Below are positions 7,491 through 20,800 of a stretch of 46,780 nt of DNA, in pieces. Each line of letters begins with the position of its first letter. Position 1 is the stretch's first letter. The stretch comes from Darksidea phi. Its lineage: Eukaryota > Ascomycota > Dothideomycetes > Pleosporales > Lentitheciaceae. A program made the position numbers and the translations under genes. The notes under the pieces are model-generated. The model had not been told where the DNA came from. It searched no databases and was given only the letters and a program-made list of their open reading frames with translations. The DNA lies in contig JASJFT010000295.1 in NCBI GenBank assembly GCA_030770425.1, positions 1-46,780 on the forward strand, given 5' to 3'.

Positions 7491-8033
7491 AGAGATAAAT
7501 AGGGGGTTTAGAGGCTATAGAGAAGCTTAATAGCTTAAGATAAATTCACTACGTTTCTTTAGTATAAGGTATTTATTACTACTTTATCTTTATACTTCCG
7601 TGCTTAGAAAATCTCTTACCTCTATAATATTAAAAGGGTTATAGATCTATTTAGACTTTTATAATTATTATTATAAATATTTAAAAAAATCTATAAATAT
7701 ATAATCCGTCCGCTTATATATTTATTTTAAAAAGAAAAATTTTACGTTTTTAGATCTAAAGAATATACTATTTTTAAAACTAATAAGACTTTATTATATT
7801 CTAATAAGATTATAAAATATTATTTATTATATTAAAGAATCTAAGTTAAAATTAATATTAGTAATAATATATTAGTTAAAGCTTTTTTCTAACTATAAGA
7901 TAATAGAATCTAATAATCTATAACTTATTATATAAAAATAAATAAAGTTTTTAAAAATTATTTATAAGATTTATAATAATAGGATTATAGATTAATAATA
8001 TATATAGTAATAAATAAATTTTAAATTAGCTTT

Positions 8034-8550
8034 AAAGACGATATCCTAGAAAGATTATAAGATAAGATTATAAAATAAAAATAAATAATATTAAAGATTA
8101 AAAAGCTAGCTACGTAAATAAATAAAGTAATTAATAAGACTATAAAAAATAAAAAATAAAAAATAAGATATAACGCTTTAAATTTATATAAAATATTAAG
8201 TAGATAATAGATTATATTTTTCTATTCTTAAGTCTAGTAAATTATTATTATTATTATTTAATATTATAATACGTACTATACCCTCTTTATAAGACTTAAA
8301 ATATTATATTATAATATACGTTATATTCTCTTTAAGGCTTTAGCTATTACTTACGGTATATAATATACTTTTTTTTATAAGACTTAGGCCGTTATTCTTA
8401 AAATTATACTATAATATAAGGTCTTAGGTCTTAATAATAACTATAACTAATAACTTTTTTATATTTTAAAATATATAAAATAAAATACCTTTTTATATTA
8501 TCTTTTTAAATTATTTTATAAGTTTAATAATATAATAGCTATTATTTATT
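8034..8550 (+). repeat. Repeat B, copy 2 (direct partner at 1078-1625)
   Basis: This aligns in the same orientation with 1078-1625, with short length differences and many transitions, and is poorer in G and C than copy 1. Its right end overlaps one arm of a local inverted repeat. Confidence 0.8.
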
Positions 8551-8874
8551 AGATAAAAAGTATTTAATATCTTTTTAATCTTTATTATACCTAATTACTT
8601 TTTATAAAATTTAAAATTTTTTTTATAAAGAATATCTCTCTTTAAAAGAATCTTTATTAAAGAAAAATTAATATTAATTTTTAATTAAAATAGTTATTAC
8701 TATAAAACCGTTTACTCTTTTTTTTTTTTAAATATTAATAGAATAGCTATATAATATAACTAATATTTATAAAAAAAAATCTAATATTATTAAACTTATA
8801 TAATAATTTAAAAAGATAATATAAAAATATATTATATTTTAAATATCTTAAAATATAAGAAAGTTATTAGTTAT
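8445..8874. repeat. Inverted repeat, about 88-bp arms, about 255-bp spacer
   Basis: The segment 8445-8531 matches the reverse complement of 8786-8874 well; anchors are AACTAATAACTTT against AAGTTATTAG, and the TTATATTATCTTTTTAAATT block against its complement. The left arm is the end of repeat B copy 2, so this is either a B fragment inserted in reverse or a terminal inverted repeat of a small element. The 255-bp spacer has no visible features. Confidence 0.65.
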
Positions 8875-9177
8875 TTAGTTTAGAGTTTTATAATAGAAGC
8901 TCTTTTATAAGATCTATACGAAATATAATAAAAGTTTATATATAATAAAGATATTATACTTATATTTTATATATAATAATATAGCTATAGAGTTATATAT
9001 AATATAATAAGATAATATTTTAAATATTAAATATTAAGGCGACGAGTAAATAATAATATATACTATTAAACTATAAAGTATTAAAAAACTAATAGTAGTA
9101 GTAATAAGTTAATATATTTATACTACCGTCTATAATATAAAAATTATCTATAATAATACTAGTATTCTATTTATATT

Positions 9178-9278
9178 TATCTTTTATTCTTAGCTAGCTT
9201 TCTTACTACGCCTATTTTTTATTCTTAGCTAGCTAGCTTTCTTATATCTATCTTTTATATCTAGCTAGCTTTCTTATA
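9178..9278 (+). repeat. Three-copy short tandem repeat, about 35-bp spacing
   Basis: Three copies of a TTATTCTTAGCTAGCTTTCT-like unit (about 9184, 9219 and 9254) are arranged head to tail. Each contains the palindromic AGCTAGCT core. Confidence 0.7.
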
Positions 9279-9889
9279 TATTATATCTTCGCTAATAATT
9301 ATTCGCCGAATCCTTTAGGACTACTAATTAGAGTATAATAAGGTATTTTAGTATAGTATTTTAATTTTTTTTAAATATTATAATAAAGCGCCCTTAGCGC
9401 TATAGATAGAAGATACTATTAATAAGACTTCTTAATTAAAATAATTATTAGTATAAAACTAACTATATATTAAATATATTTAAAAGAATAAACGGCGAAG
9501 GGATCTTTATATAGCTATTAATAATTATTTATAATATATTTCTATCTAAGAATTTATATAATAAAAATAAACGTTTTATTTAAAAATAGTTATTTTATTT
9601 ATATAGACTAGAGAAAAGTCTTATATAAATTTTTTTATTAAAAATAAAGAAAACGGCCTTCTTAAAAGGCTATTAAAAGATCTAATACCTACTATAAAAG
9701 ATAAAGCTAGTATCTATAATAAATATAATTTAAATAATAAAATAAACTATTAAAAGTCTAGTATTAACGCGTTTATCTATTTATATATTTATTAATAAAT
9801 TAAGGCTTTATTATTATATAGTTACCGCCTATTATATAAAATATTAAAATATTAAAATATAATAAGATAATAGAGATATCTTAACCGAG

Positions 9890-10777
9890 ACCTATAGATA
9901 AATATTATATAGTTTAATTATATAATAATTAAAGAACTTTTTTAATTTTAATATAAAACTTTATTAATATTTTTTTTCTTCTTTCTTTTTTTCTTTTTTT
10001 TAGCTTTTTTACTTTTATATTTTTACCTTAATCTTTAGGATATTCTCTAGCTATTCGGATCCTCTATACTCTATTAAGAACTTAAAGAATTAGTTATCTA
10101 GATTAGAATTACTAATTATCTATTATAGCCTTATATTCTAGTTATAAATAAAGACCTTATTTACTAAAGTTAGAGCTATATTAATAGTTAGCTATATTCT
10201 TATATTAATATAAATATACTATACTAAACGCCTTAAGAAGAATCTTATTATTAAAGATAAAAAAATATAATATTCTAAAACTATTTAGATTTATTACTTT
10301 TTTATTTCTTAACTTTAGTTATTATAGCTTCTTCTTTAAAGGTCCCCTTACTTTCTTAGAGATATTATAAATAATAATAGTTTAATAAATAATATTTAAT
10401 TTATTATAAAAGATTAGTTAACTTATTATACTTTATATAATATAATATATAATATTTAATTATAGATTTCTAAATACTTTAGTAAACGAATAATCTTTTA
10501 TATCTTTATATATAACTATTTAATATAATAGCCTCTTATACTTAATAAGTACTATTCTTTTAATTTATATCTTTTAACTTATATTTCTTAGTTTATATCC
10601 CTTATTATTAATTATAGTTCTCTTTTTTATCTTTTATATTATTCTTTCTTTAAGTTATACGTTAAGACTTATATTAGATAAAGCTAGTATTAGCTATTTA
10701 CTAGTTAATATTAAGCGTTCTACCCTTTTATATATAGATAAAAATTTTAATACTAATCTTTAAATATATATAGTTTA
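9890..10777 (-). repeat. Repeat A, copy 2 (inverted relative to copy 1)
   Basis: The reverse complement of this segment aligns end to end with 1-900. The lysine-rich remnant is recognisable but more broken, with extra TAA/TAG codons. This copy has lost many C and G bases that copy 1 retains outside CA/TG context, so the two copies were mutated to different degrees. Confidence 0.8.
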
Positions 10778-10837
10778 TTATTAGAGTAAAAAACTCTTTT
10801 ATAATAGTATAATTATATAATATAGCTTTTCCCTAGT

Positions 10838-10859
10838 AAAAAAAAAAAAAAAAAAAAAA
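10838..10859 (+). repeat. Poly(A) run, 22 A
   Basis: An uninterrupted run of 22 A follows CCCTAGT. It could be the poly(A) tail of a retroposed element lying to the left on the + strand, or a simple homopolymer. No target-site duplication was established. Confidence 0.7.
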
Positions 10860-13800
10860 GAAGTTAATAATTAAAAATAAAAATTATTCTTATTAAGTAA
10901 AAGTAGTAGTCTTTAGTTACTACTTGTTACTAGGATAAAATCCTAGTATTAAATTATATTAATCGCTTAGTCTACCCTTCTAAGATATCGTTCTAGATAA
11001 AGGATATAATATTATATTACTATTATAACGCTATACTACGTCTATTATCGTCTATATTAAATATAACTATCTATCTTCTCTATCTTTCTCTACTTTTTAA
11101 AGTTAAATTATAGAAGATAACGTAGATATCTTAGATAAAGCGAAAGATTTTTAGTTTATACTAGTATAATAGGGGGTTTAAACCAATTATACTAGCGACT
11201 ATTTAATATTAATTAACTTAGGTTCCTCTCTACTATAAAGTAAGCTAACTCCTAACTTATATTTATATCTTAATAATTAAGCTATAGAATATTCTATACC
11301 TATACGTACGCTTATCTCTAACTACTTTCTCTTCTTAACCCTAGGAATAAGCGGATTCTTACTAAGTAATCCTCTCTAGTATAACTTAGCCCTTACTATA
11401 GTAAGAAACTAGTATAGCTATTTAATAAAAATAACTAATTTTTAATTTAGGTTTTTAATCTTATCCTATATAAGTCCTTTACGGGTAAAATTACTAAGAT
11501 AAAACTATAGATTTTTATTATTACTATTAAATCTAAGATTAGCTATTTTATAAATATAAGTCTATTTATAGTAGAGTATATTTTATCTTTAGTTTCTTAT
11601 ACTACGCGTAATTCTAAAAGTAGCTATTAGATATCTAGTCTATACTTAATAATAGAAAGTAGATTAATTAAGATAGCTAATAGAAGTAGTCTAAGTTTAA
11701 AGGTAAATAAGGCTCTAGATTATCTAAATAGAATATATTTATTTTCTAATATAGGTTTTATTCTTATATTTTACTAGTATCTATATTCGGTATATTATAA
11801 GCTAAATTTAGTAGCGGACCTATATATTTAATACTCCTAATAGTAATATCCTAAGGGTTAAAAATAGAATAATTATTATATAATCCCTAATTACGATTTA
11901 AAAATACCCGTCTAGTAGTTAAAGCTATTATAGAGTATATATTTATAAATTAGCCGGTCTAATTCTTAGTACTATAATTATATCGTCTTAATAATATTCT
12001 TCTATACTATTATACGCGAAGTTAAGATAAGTTATAAATAATAATTATTAAAAGCTATCTAAAATCCTCTACGAGAAACTAGCTAAGCTATACTTAGAAT
12101 ATAATATCTATATATATTTTCTAGTATATTATAATAGCCAATTTAATAGATTTATATTAATAAATAAGAAAAATTAATCTTAGTTACCTTTTAGTTAAGA
12201 AGTCCTTATAAGTCCCCCCCTTTTATAATAACTAAAAGTTAACTTCTACTAAGAATAAATTATACCCTCTACTAGTAATAAAGTTACTAGCTTATTACTA
12301 TTAAGCTTAATAAAGGTAAGAAAGGTAAAGAGTACGACTTAAATATATAAAGAATTCTATAGAGGATAGTACTCTTTAAATATTCTATTAAACTAGTCTA
12401 GTAGCTATATAAGTAAATAGACCCTCTACTATTCTAAACTTTTATAAGACTTTTATCTACTAATTATACTATAAATTAAAGTATTAGATAAAAATCCTCT
12501 AAGTAGAAAATAAAGTTTACTACTAATAGAAGTAATATATAAGAGCTAATTAGGCTTAGGCTCGTCTTATAAGTATTTCTATCTATTCTCTACTAATACT
12601 TATATTTTATTAATTAAATAATATATACTAGGTTTAGATTTTCTCTATTACTTTAATCTCTAGTTAATAATCGTATATTTAGCCGTAGATCGTAACTAGA
12701 ATAGGATTACTACTAGACGGGTCTTCTAAATAGCCCTAATACGGTTAGTTATAAATTATTAAACTAGAATAGTATTTATAATACTATATACTCGCTTATT
12801 ATATTTAACTTAGATATTAGGATTTATATATATACCTTTAAGCTTATTTAGTAGATTATTAATATATATTAAGTAGTATTCTAAGCCTTTTAGGTAAAAC
12901 TCGACTAGTCTATTATTAATATCCTAGAATCTAAGCGCTTAGCTTAGTATTTATAGCTATTATACTATTCTAGTATAAATATATAGAAACGAGGTCGTTT
13001 ACTATTAAAGCGCGATATAATATTTTAAAGAAAAAGTATAGTTAAATAGTAAATAGAGATTTATAACCTAAGAGGTCTTAAAGAATAAAAGTATTATAAT
13101 ATTCTAGAGATACTAAAAAGTCGAGCGAGTAGATAGCTATATATTCTCTATAATTTATAAATAGAAGGGTAGTAACGTCTTTAGTCTATAGTAGTATTAT
13201 TAGTATATAGTCTAGTATAATAAAAGAGGAATACTAGACTATAAAGACTATATTATTAAGCTATAAGACTTATTTAAACCTAATACCCTTAGCCTTAGAT
13301 TTAGTAATTATTTCTACTATTATATAGTTATATAAATTAGCTAGATAGAAGATCTAATATAGCTTCTTATAGCTACGTACTATTTATATCTAGTCTATAC
13401 TATTATATATACGTAATATCTTATCTATATATATTATATTTTCTAGTAAAATTAAGTACGAAATATTTAAATTAACTAGCTAGATATTTAACTCCCGTAG
13501 AATATCTTTAGTATTATTTTAACTACTACTTTTTAAAATAGCTATAAAGACGTTCTTTAGACGAATCTATATAACTAAATCTAATACTACTTTATTCTAG
13601 TATAATCGTAGAATTAACTTATTATTCTAATAAATACTACTAATAAAGATATACTACCGGTTTAGATTTATAGATATAGAAGAGATACGTTTTAGAGAAC
13701 TATTAAAGAATACTAGATAAAAAGTATTAAGTATTAAGAATAAGATAGCTACTAAAGCTACGAGTCTAAAAATACTATATCTAGACTAACGCGATTTATA

Positions 13801-14680
13801 AAAGCTACGAAGGAGTATTATTACTATATTCTTAGTAGTTCGTAGTATATCTAGTTTTAACGACGAGAAGTAGAGTAGAGTAGAAAAGTAAGATTTAATA
13901 TAATAGACGAGATTATAATATTAATAGAGGTATATATAACGTATTATTTAGATCTAAAGAAAGATATAATAGGAGTAAAGAATTACGTTAATTATAATAG
14001 TTCTATAGGAGAGCTACTTATATATATATATAAGAAGTATATAGAGAAATAGCTATATAAGCCTCTAGTACTATCTTATAGAGAATAGAATCTATCTTTT
14101 AAAAGAAGTACTTATTCTAGCCGTTTATACTAGCTAAAGTTAGATCTATATACTTTACGTCTTAAATTTAAAGGGTACTTATACTAGTTCTCTATCTTAC
14201 TTCTACTAGAGTCCTTATATATATATTTTATTCTCTTTATTTAACGATCCTTTATTATATTAATTCTTTTAGAAAGTATTAGGTATAGTTATCTAGAAGG
14301 TAGTTATAACTTTAACTAATAGCTTAGTCTACCTATATAGATTTAACGAGATAATTAGAATTATATAGTAGTCTTATAACTTATTATTAATAATTATATA
14401 AATACTAAAGTAAGATCCTAATAATCTAAAAGAGAAATACTAGAGGGAGAAATACTAATATTATTTTTCTAAGACGATTATTAGATCTAGGCTTTATAAC
14501 TAACTATAGGTTAGATGTTAGCTTTTATAGATATAGATTCTCGTATTTAGAAAACTTAAGAGTAATCTTTTAGTTAATACTAGCCTCTAAAGTATAGCTT
14601 AATATATATTAAAAGATTTATATAATTATATAACTTATATTAAAGTAATATAAGTATATTATTAAACTACTATATAGATA

Positions 14681-14840
14681 TAGCTACTTATTAGTAGTTT
14701 ATACTACTTACTAGTAGCTTATACTACTTACTAATATCTTATACTACTTACTAATATCTTATACTACTTATTAATATCTTATACTACTTACTAATATCTT
14801 ATACTACTTACTAATATCTTACGCTACTTATTAATACCTT
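14681..14840 (+). repeat. 20-bp tandem array, eight units
   Basis: Eight units of the ATACTACTTACTAATATCTT type start at 14681, 14701, 14721, 14741, 14761, 14781, 14801 and 14821, followed by a diverged partial unit. The inner units are nearly identical. All are free of CA and TG. Confidence 0.9.
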
Positions 14841-17800
14841 ATACTAGGTAGCTTTATCTTAAATTAACGCTTAGCTTAATAGAGAGCGTTAATTAAGAGT
14901 TAGCTAAGTATTAGCTAGGGAAGGTAGTTCGTAATCTATCTTAATAGCTATTTTTAAAATCGACTTTTATCTAATATACTCTTAGTAATATATAACTAGT
15001 AGTTATATAAAATACCTTTATAAAGTATATATATAGGGAGTAATCTCGTATATTATATCTATAGAATAAGGTACTTAATCTTCTTATTTTAGATAATAAT
15101 ATATCCTTCGAGTTAGCTAATAAATATAATAATAAATACCTAATTATCTAGTCTTTAAACTTAGCTCTTAGCCTTCTAGAATTATATTTATATATTTAAG
15201 ACTTCTTTATTATATTATATAGAGTTCTCTATATATTATATTATATATTCTATATAATATAAACCTATACTAATAAATTTTACGCTAGAGATATCTAGTA
15301 TATAGCTCTAATAATAGTCTACGAGCTCTACTATACTATCGTTATAATATTAACCTACTTTAAATACTACTACTTTCTTATTTAGTTCTTTATAGATATT
15401 ATATTTATTATAATTATTATATTCTTAATATACCTACTAGAACGTCGGAGCTTAGTAGTAGTACTAATAGTTATTAGAGTTCTAACTAGCTTAGTATTCC
15501 TCTTAATACTATATTACTACTTCCTTAATAGATATAAGTAAGTTATTATATACTAGATAAGAATATTACTTTAGTTACCTATTAGCTAGGGGTCTATTTA
15601 TCTATTAGTTTAAAGAGGTAATATAAAGGGGTAATCGCTTAAAATTTAGTATATACTAGTTCTACTCTTAGATAGAAATTATACTAATCTTATTAGGATT
15701 ATAAGATATATAGAATACTTAATAGTCTATAATATATTTATTTAGTAATATCTAAATATACTATAGAATTAGGAATATATAGACTCTTAACTAAGTATTA
15801 TAATTATTATTATAATCCTAATTCTAGAGGTTATTTATCTACTAGTATATACTTAAACTTATCTAAAGAAATTAGAAAATATAGAGTCTAGAAAGACTAA
15901 GCTTTAATAGTACTATTAATACTAAAGTATCTAAGTTTAATCTTTTAAGAGTAATAAGAAGTTTAGATTATTAATAATAGTTAGTAGAACTAATTATTAG
16001 GTAGACGTTTATATCTAAAATCGTATTTAATAACTTTATAACTATACTTAATAAGATACTATACTTAGTATTATATACTATCTTCTTCTCTTTAACTATC
16101 TTAATAAACTATTACTCCTAATATTATTAAGGTCTACTTTTTAAAGTAGAAAAAGTAGAGATATATATAGTTAAAGACGAAATAACTATCTTAGTCGTAG
16201 TATTATAGTACTACTAGCTATAGACTTCTTATTAGAGTTTAATAGTAGGGTTACTAAGTTAACTAAAGAGCGCTAGGCGTTTTATAAGGGGTTAGTAAGA
16301 AATATATTAGTTAAGACCTATAAAATAATAAAATTAAAAGAGTCTTAATCTTCTACTACTTCTACTACTTCTACCGTCTTATCTATTATTATAGCTATAT
16401 TACTATCTATATTATCCTCTATTCTTACTAAAAAGACTATATTAATCTCCTTCTAGCTTAAATAGCTCCCGTTAATACTATACGTAGATAAAGAATACTA
16501 CTTACTAAAGTATAAGTATACTAGCTTAGAGTCTATAACTATATACTAGCTTACTACTATATCTATATATTATAGTATTAGCCCTAGTAAGTACTAATAG
16601 TAGAATATAAATAACTTACTTCTAGGGTAGTATATTGGCCGTTAGTTTAAATATCCGCCTACTTATCTTAGATAATTTTAATATCTTTAATCTATCTAAT
16701 AGTTATATAGACGTCTTAATACTATAACTTTATAAAGACTACTACTATCTTTTCTAATATTAAGGTTAAGTTCTCTAATAGTAATAAACTTAAGACTAAA
16801 TACTAGCTTAGTATATTAGCGGCGAGTCTATATAAGAAGGCGAAGCTAGAATAATATATTAGTCTAATATTACTAGTATTATAAAGTCGGGCTTTATTAT
16901 TATAGAATATAAGTTATAAAATCTAAGAAATACGAAGTAGTATATATTTAGGAGTTTTTAAATAGCTAAGAATATAGTAAAATATTATAAAATATAGTCT
17001 TAATAAGGGGCTAAACGGTTTCTAGAGTAGATTCCTAAAGTTAGTACTAGAGAGATTAATAGTAGGTAATAATAGAGATATAGTAAAGAGAAGAGGTATA
17101 AATAATAAGGGTACTAAGAAAGGATTTATAAATTTAAATAAGGGTTTAATATACTAGAAAGAAGTACTTATATATACTAACGAATATAAATAGTAGTAGA
17201 AGTACTAAGCTACTAGAGGAAATATACGAAGATAGAGAAGATTTAGAATATTTAGAAGTAGCTATAGTATATAGCTTATATAGAGTTATAATATTATTTA
17301 TTATATATATAAGCTTTAAGCTACTTAAAGCTAAAGTACCTTATTTATATCTTAGATAAGAAGGGTATTCTATTATCTAGAGACGGACGTTATTTTAGTA
17401 TAAATTACTATAAGATATAGATAAGAATCGAGATTAGATCTACTTAAGTAGGCCGCTAAGTAGATTATTAGTAGATTATACTTATATAGGCCGTAGAGAG
17501 ATCTTATTAGTTATTAAGATAAAGAAGGGATAAAGTATTAGATCTTATCGCTATAGTTAATATTAAGGGCGGGCTTCTAGATAGGCTTTTAGCGAGCTTC
17601 TCTACTATTTAGCTTCCCTACTAACTTATAGTAATTATCGCGATATATAGCTACTAGCTAGCTAATATTATCTATAGGTCGTCTAAGTATTACTTTCCTT
17701 ATTATCTTTCTTATATATAACTAAGTAATAGTTTTAAAGTACGTATAAACGGTAGAAGATAAAGAAAGATCTTAAATATTAGGTAGACTACTAAGGAGGA

Positions 17801-20800
17801 GCGCTTCGATATCGAGTAGGAGAGGATATTAATAGAGGAGTTAGTAGGAATAATAGCTATAGCTAAGTTAGTTAATATAATCGATCTTATTATATTAACT
17901 TATTATTTTATTATCTAAGATAGTATTCTTTTTATATAATCCTTATCTAATATAACGTCGTTTTTTTTACGCCGAGCTTTCCTAGTCTAGAGCTATTATT
18001 TCTTACTACCTCTTATTATAGCTAATAATAATTAATAATCGTATATATAGACTTAAGTAGTTAATAATATTTAGATTATAATAGATAGAAGGAGGTTAGC
18101 TATATTAATAAGCTATTTATACTAGATATACTTACGTATAAGTTAATTTAAATCTAGTATAGTATATAATAGCTTAGCTTTTAATAAAATAATATCTATC
18201 TCCTATTCCTATATTAATCTTAAGGACTATTTAATATAGCTTTCGAATATCTTTAAACTCCTCTTCGATTTTTCCTATCTAATAATCTTCTTAAGCCGAG
18301 ATAAGTATAAGATATCCCTATCTTCTATATATAATACTAAAGTCGTATAGAATTTAATATAGTTTTTATATAGTATAACTATTAAGAATCTACTTAGTAC
18401 TAGGGTAAATAGGTTCGCCGGCCGCTTAGAGGTCGTTATAAAGTAAACTCTTCCTAAAAAGATTTATTTTATTAAACGAAAGAGATAAATATATAAACGT
18501 CTTAGAAGCTACTATAGTATACTAATATACTATAGCTCTATAAAGAATAGAGTTCTTTTAAAGTTTATCTATTATAGTTTAATTTAATAATATTATAAGA
18601 GCTATAATAAGCCTATTCTACCTACTACAAAGCTTTATTAGATTTAATAAGTTACTTTAACTATATACTTTCTCTATTCTAAAGGTATTCTTTATAGTAA
18701 TATCTTCTATAATAATATCTTCCTCGACTAAAATCTTAATATAAAGGTCGTCGATTTTATAGAATTAATAATTAATAAAATACTATACTTAATCTACTAT
18801 AAGTTAAGCTATTTATACTTTAATATTCTAGACGTTTATATCTAAAGCGAGATATTCGCTCTTAACTCTACTTTTTATAAGATTGTTATAGGATTTAAGT
18901 CGTATTCTAATTTATTAGCTAATAAGATCGAGAATACCTATTCTCTTAATAAATTCCCTCGACTAAACGGCTTAGATATTTATTATTCTATTATCGTAAA
19001 GTACTAGAGAAGATAGTATATAGATATAAAGAGTTTATTACTTAATATTAAGACTAAAGGTAAAGTAATATTAATAGCTAGATTTTTATTACTAACTCTC
19101 TTAGTTAAAGCTAGCGAGTCGAAGAATCTATCTATTATTATAACTAATAAGTTAAAGAATTAATTTATTATTATGGTATTCCCCTATACGATCCTTTTAA
19201 AAGTTATTATAGTATTATATTTTATATCTATAGTTATATAGTTAAGAACGTAAAGATAATAACTTAGATCTTAAATCGATTTAGTAGAATTCTTTCTACT
19301 TTAGTTTTAGATATACCTAGATAGAAGGTAGATACTAAGGAGATTCTTCTAGCTATTTTAATAATTTAAAAATAATAGGATTTCCGCTCTAGTCTTTTAT
19401 AGGGGTTAGCTTAGGGTAGTAATAGCTATTTCTCTTAGTATTCTTATATTTAGCCTATTATATAACCTTATTAATATACTTTAGATTTACTCTATAATAT
19501 TTATAATAGACGGACTATTTAAGAAAGTAATATATAATAGATACTATAAGATTAATCTTTATATTAATAACTCTAGTCTTATATATTCTTTTTAAAAGAG
19601 TAGATAATATTTCTTCTACCCCTTCTATATATAGTATTATCTTATATTCTATAATTATTATCTACTAATAGAGGGAAAGGCTATTCCTAGCTTTATAATA
19701 TACTAGAGTTATTAGATACTTAAGGTAAAATATATTATCCGACTAGATAAATCTCTAAGTAATACTAGTTATATCTATACTAGTATTCCTTTAGAAGTAT
19801 ATATATATCTTAGCTAACTATCTAATCTTAACTTATATAGTCTACTTCTCTCGTAATATATTACTTTTATACGAGGCTTAGTAGCTTAGACTCTATTAGA
19901 TATAGGTAGAAAGAAGGGATAGATATAAATAGTAAGAAAGTAGAGTTTATAATAAAGGACGCCCTACGAAGTAGTATATACCTTAGTTAATATATCTAAT
20001 CTATTATAATATTATTATTATATAAGAAGGTATACGTTCTATTCGTCGTAGTATATATAATACTTATTACTTCTAGTATATTCTCTATATTTTTAGCTAT
20101 TTTACTAGACTATAATAGATTATAGTAGATTCTTTATTAACGTTATATTACTTTTCTAATATATAAAAGCCTTCTCGTTAGAATATATTAAATAGCTAGT
20201 ATTATAGTAAGGAATAGATAGGGTTTCGATTTAAAGATAGATAGACTAATATACTATAGGGTATTATAAGAACTAGAGTTACTAGAGCGCTTACCTTATA
20301 TAAATAGGTAATAATAATTATATATAATACCTTCTAATCTAGTATATTATCTAGATTTTATATATATCTATAACGTTAGTTATATTACTCTAATTATCTT
20401 TAGACTATTCTTATTTAGTTAACCTATACTATTTCGATCTTAGACTCTATTATATACCTCTACGCTATAATTAATATATATTTAATTAAGATATTCTATA
20501 GTAACTTATACGAGAGATAAAATAGATATAATATTATAATACTATCTATCTATTTATCTATACTAATCTATTTTATATCTAAGAACTTAGCTATATATAT
20601 ATACTTTAATAGCCTAGTAATAAGGGCTTCCTAGTATTAAGTACTTCTTACTACTAGTAGTTTAGCTATTATCGCTATTTATAGGAGAGATAGTTAAAGC
20701 TTCTTACTATTTTAGCTAGACTTTAGGATTTTATATTTTAATTAACCTCTATAAGTTAGTTTATATACTCTAGTATATTAGTATAGTCTTTATTTTATAT

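Larger units (their letters stand above)
2308..7495. other. Gene island of normal base composition
   Basis: CA and TG dinucleotides are abundant from about 2308 to about 7490 and nearly vanish on both sides. All three supported genes lie here, each with a TATA box and well-formed short introns. The right edge falls within a few bases of the stop codon of the protease-like gene. The island is not itself RIP-mutated, which implies it was single-copy, or was spared, while the flanking repeats were mutated. Confidence 0.85.
7491..10837. other. AT-rich, RIP-degraded repeat block right of the gene island
   Basis: CA/TG content collapses immediately after the stop codon of the HELLH gene; a few survivors remain, for example near 7546 and 7600. 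The block is even more AT-rich than the block beyond 10.86 kb. It holds repeat B copy 2, a local inverted repeat, a small tandem repeat and inverted repeat A copy 2. I see no gene in 7491-8033 or in 8880-9890 apart from the tandem repeat at 9178-9278. Confidence 0.85.
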
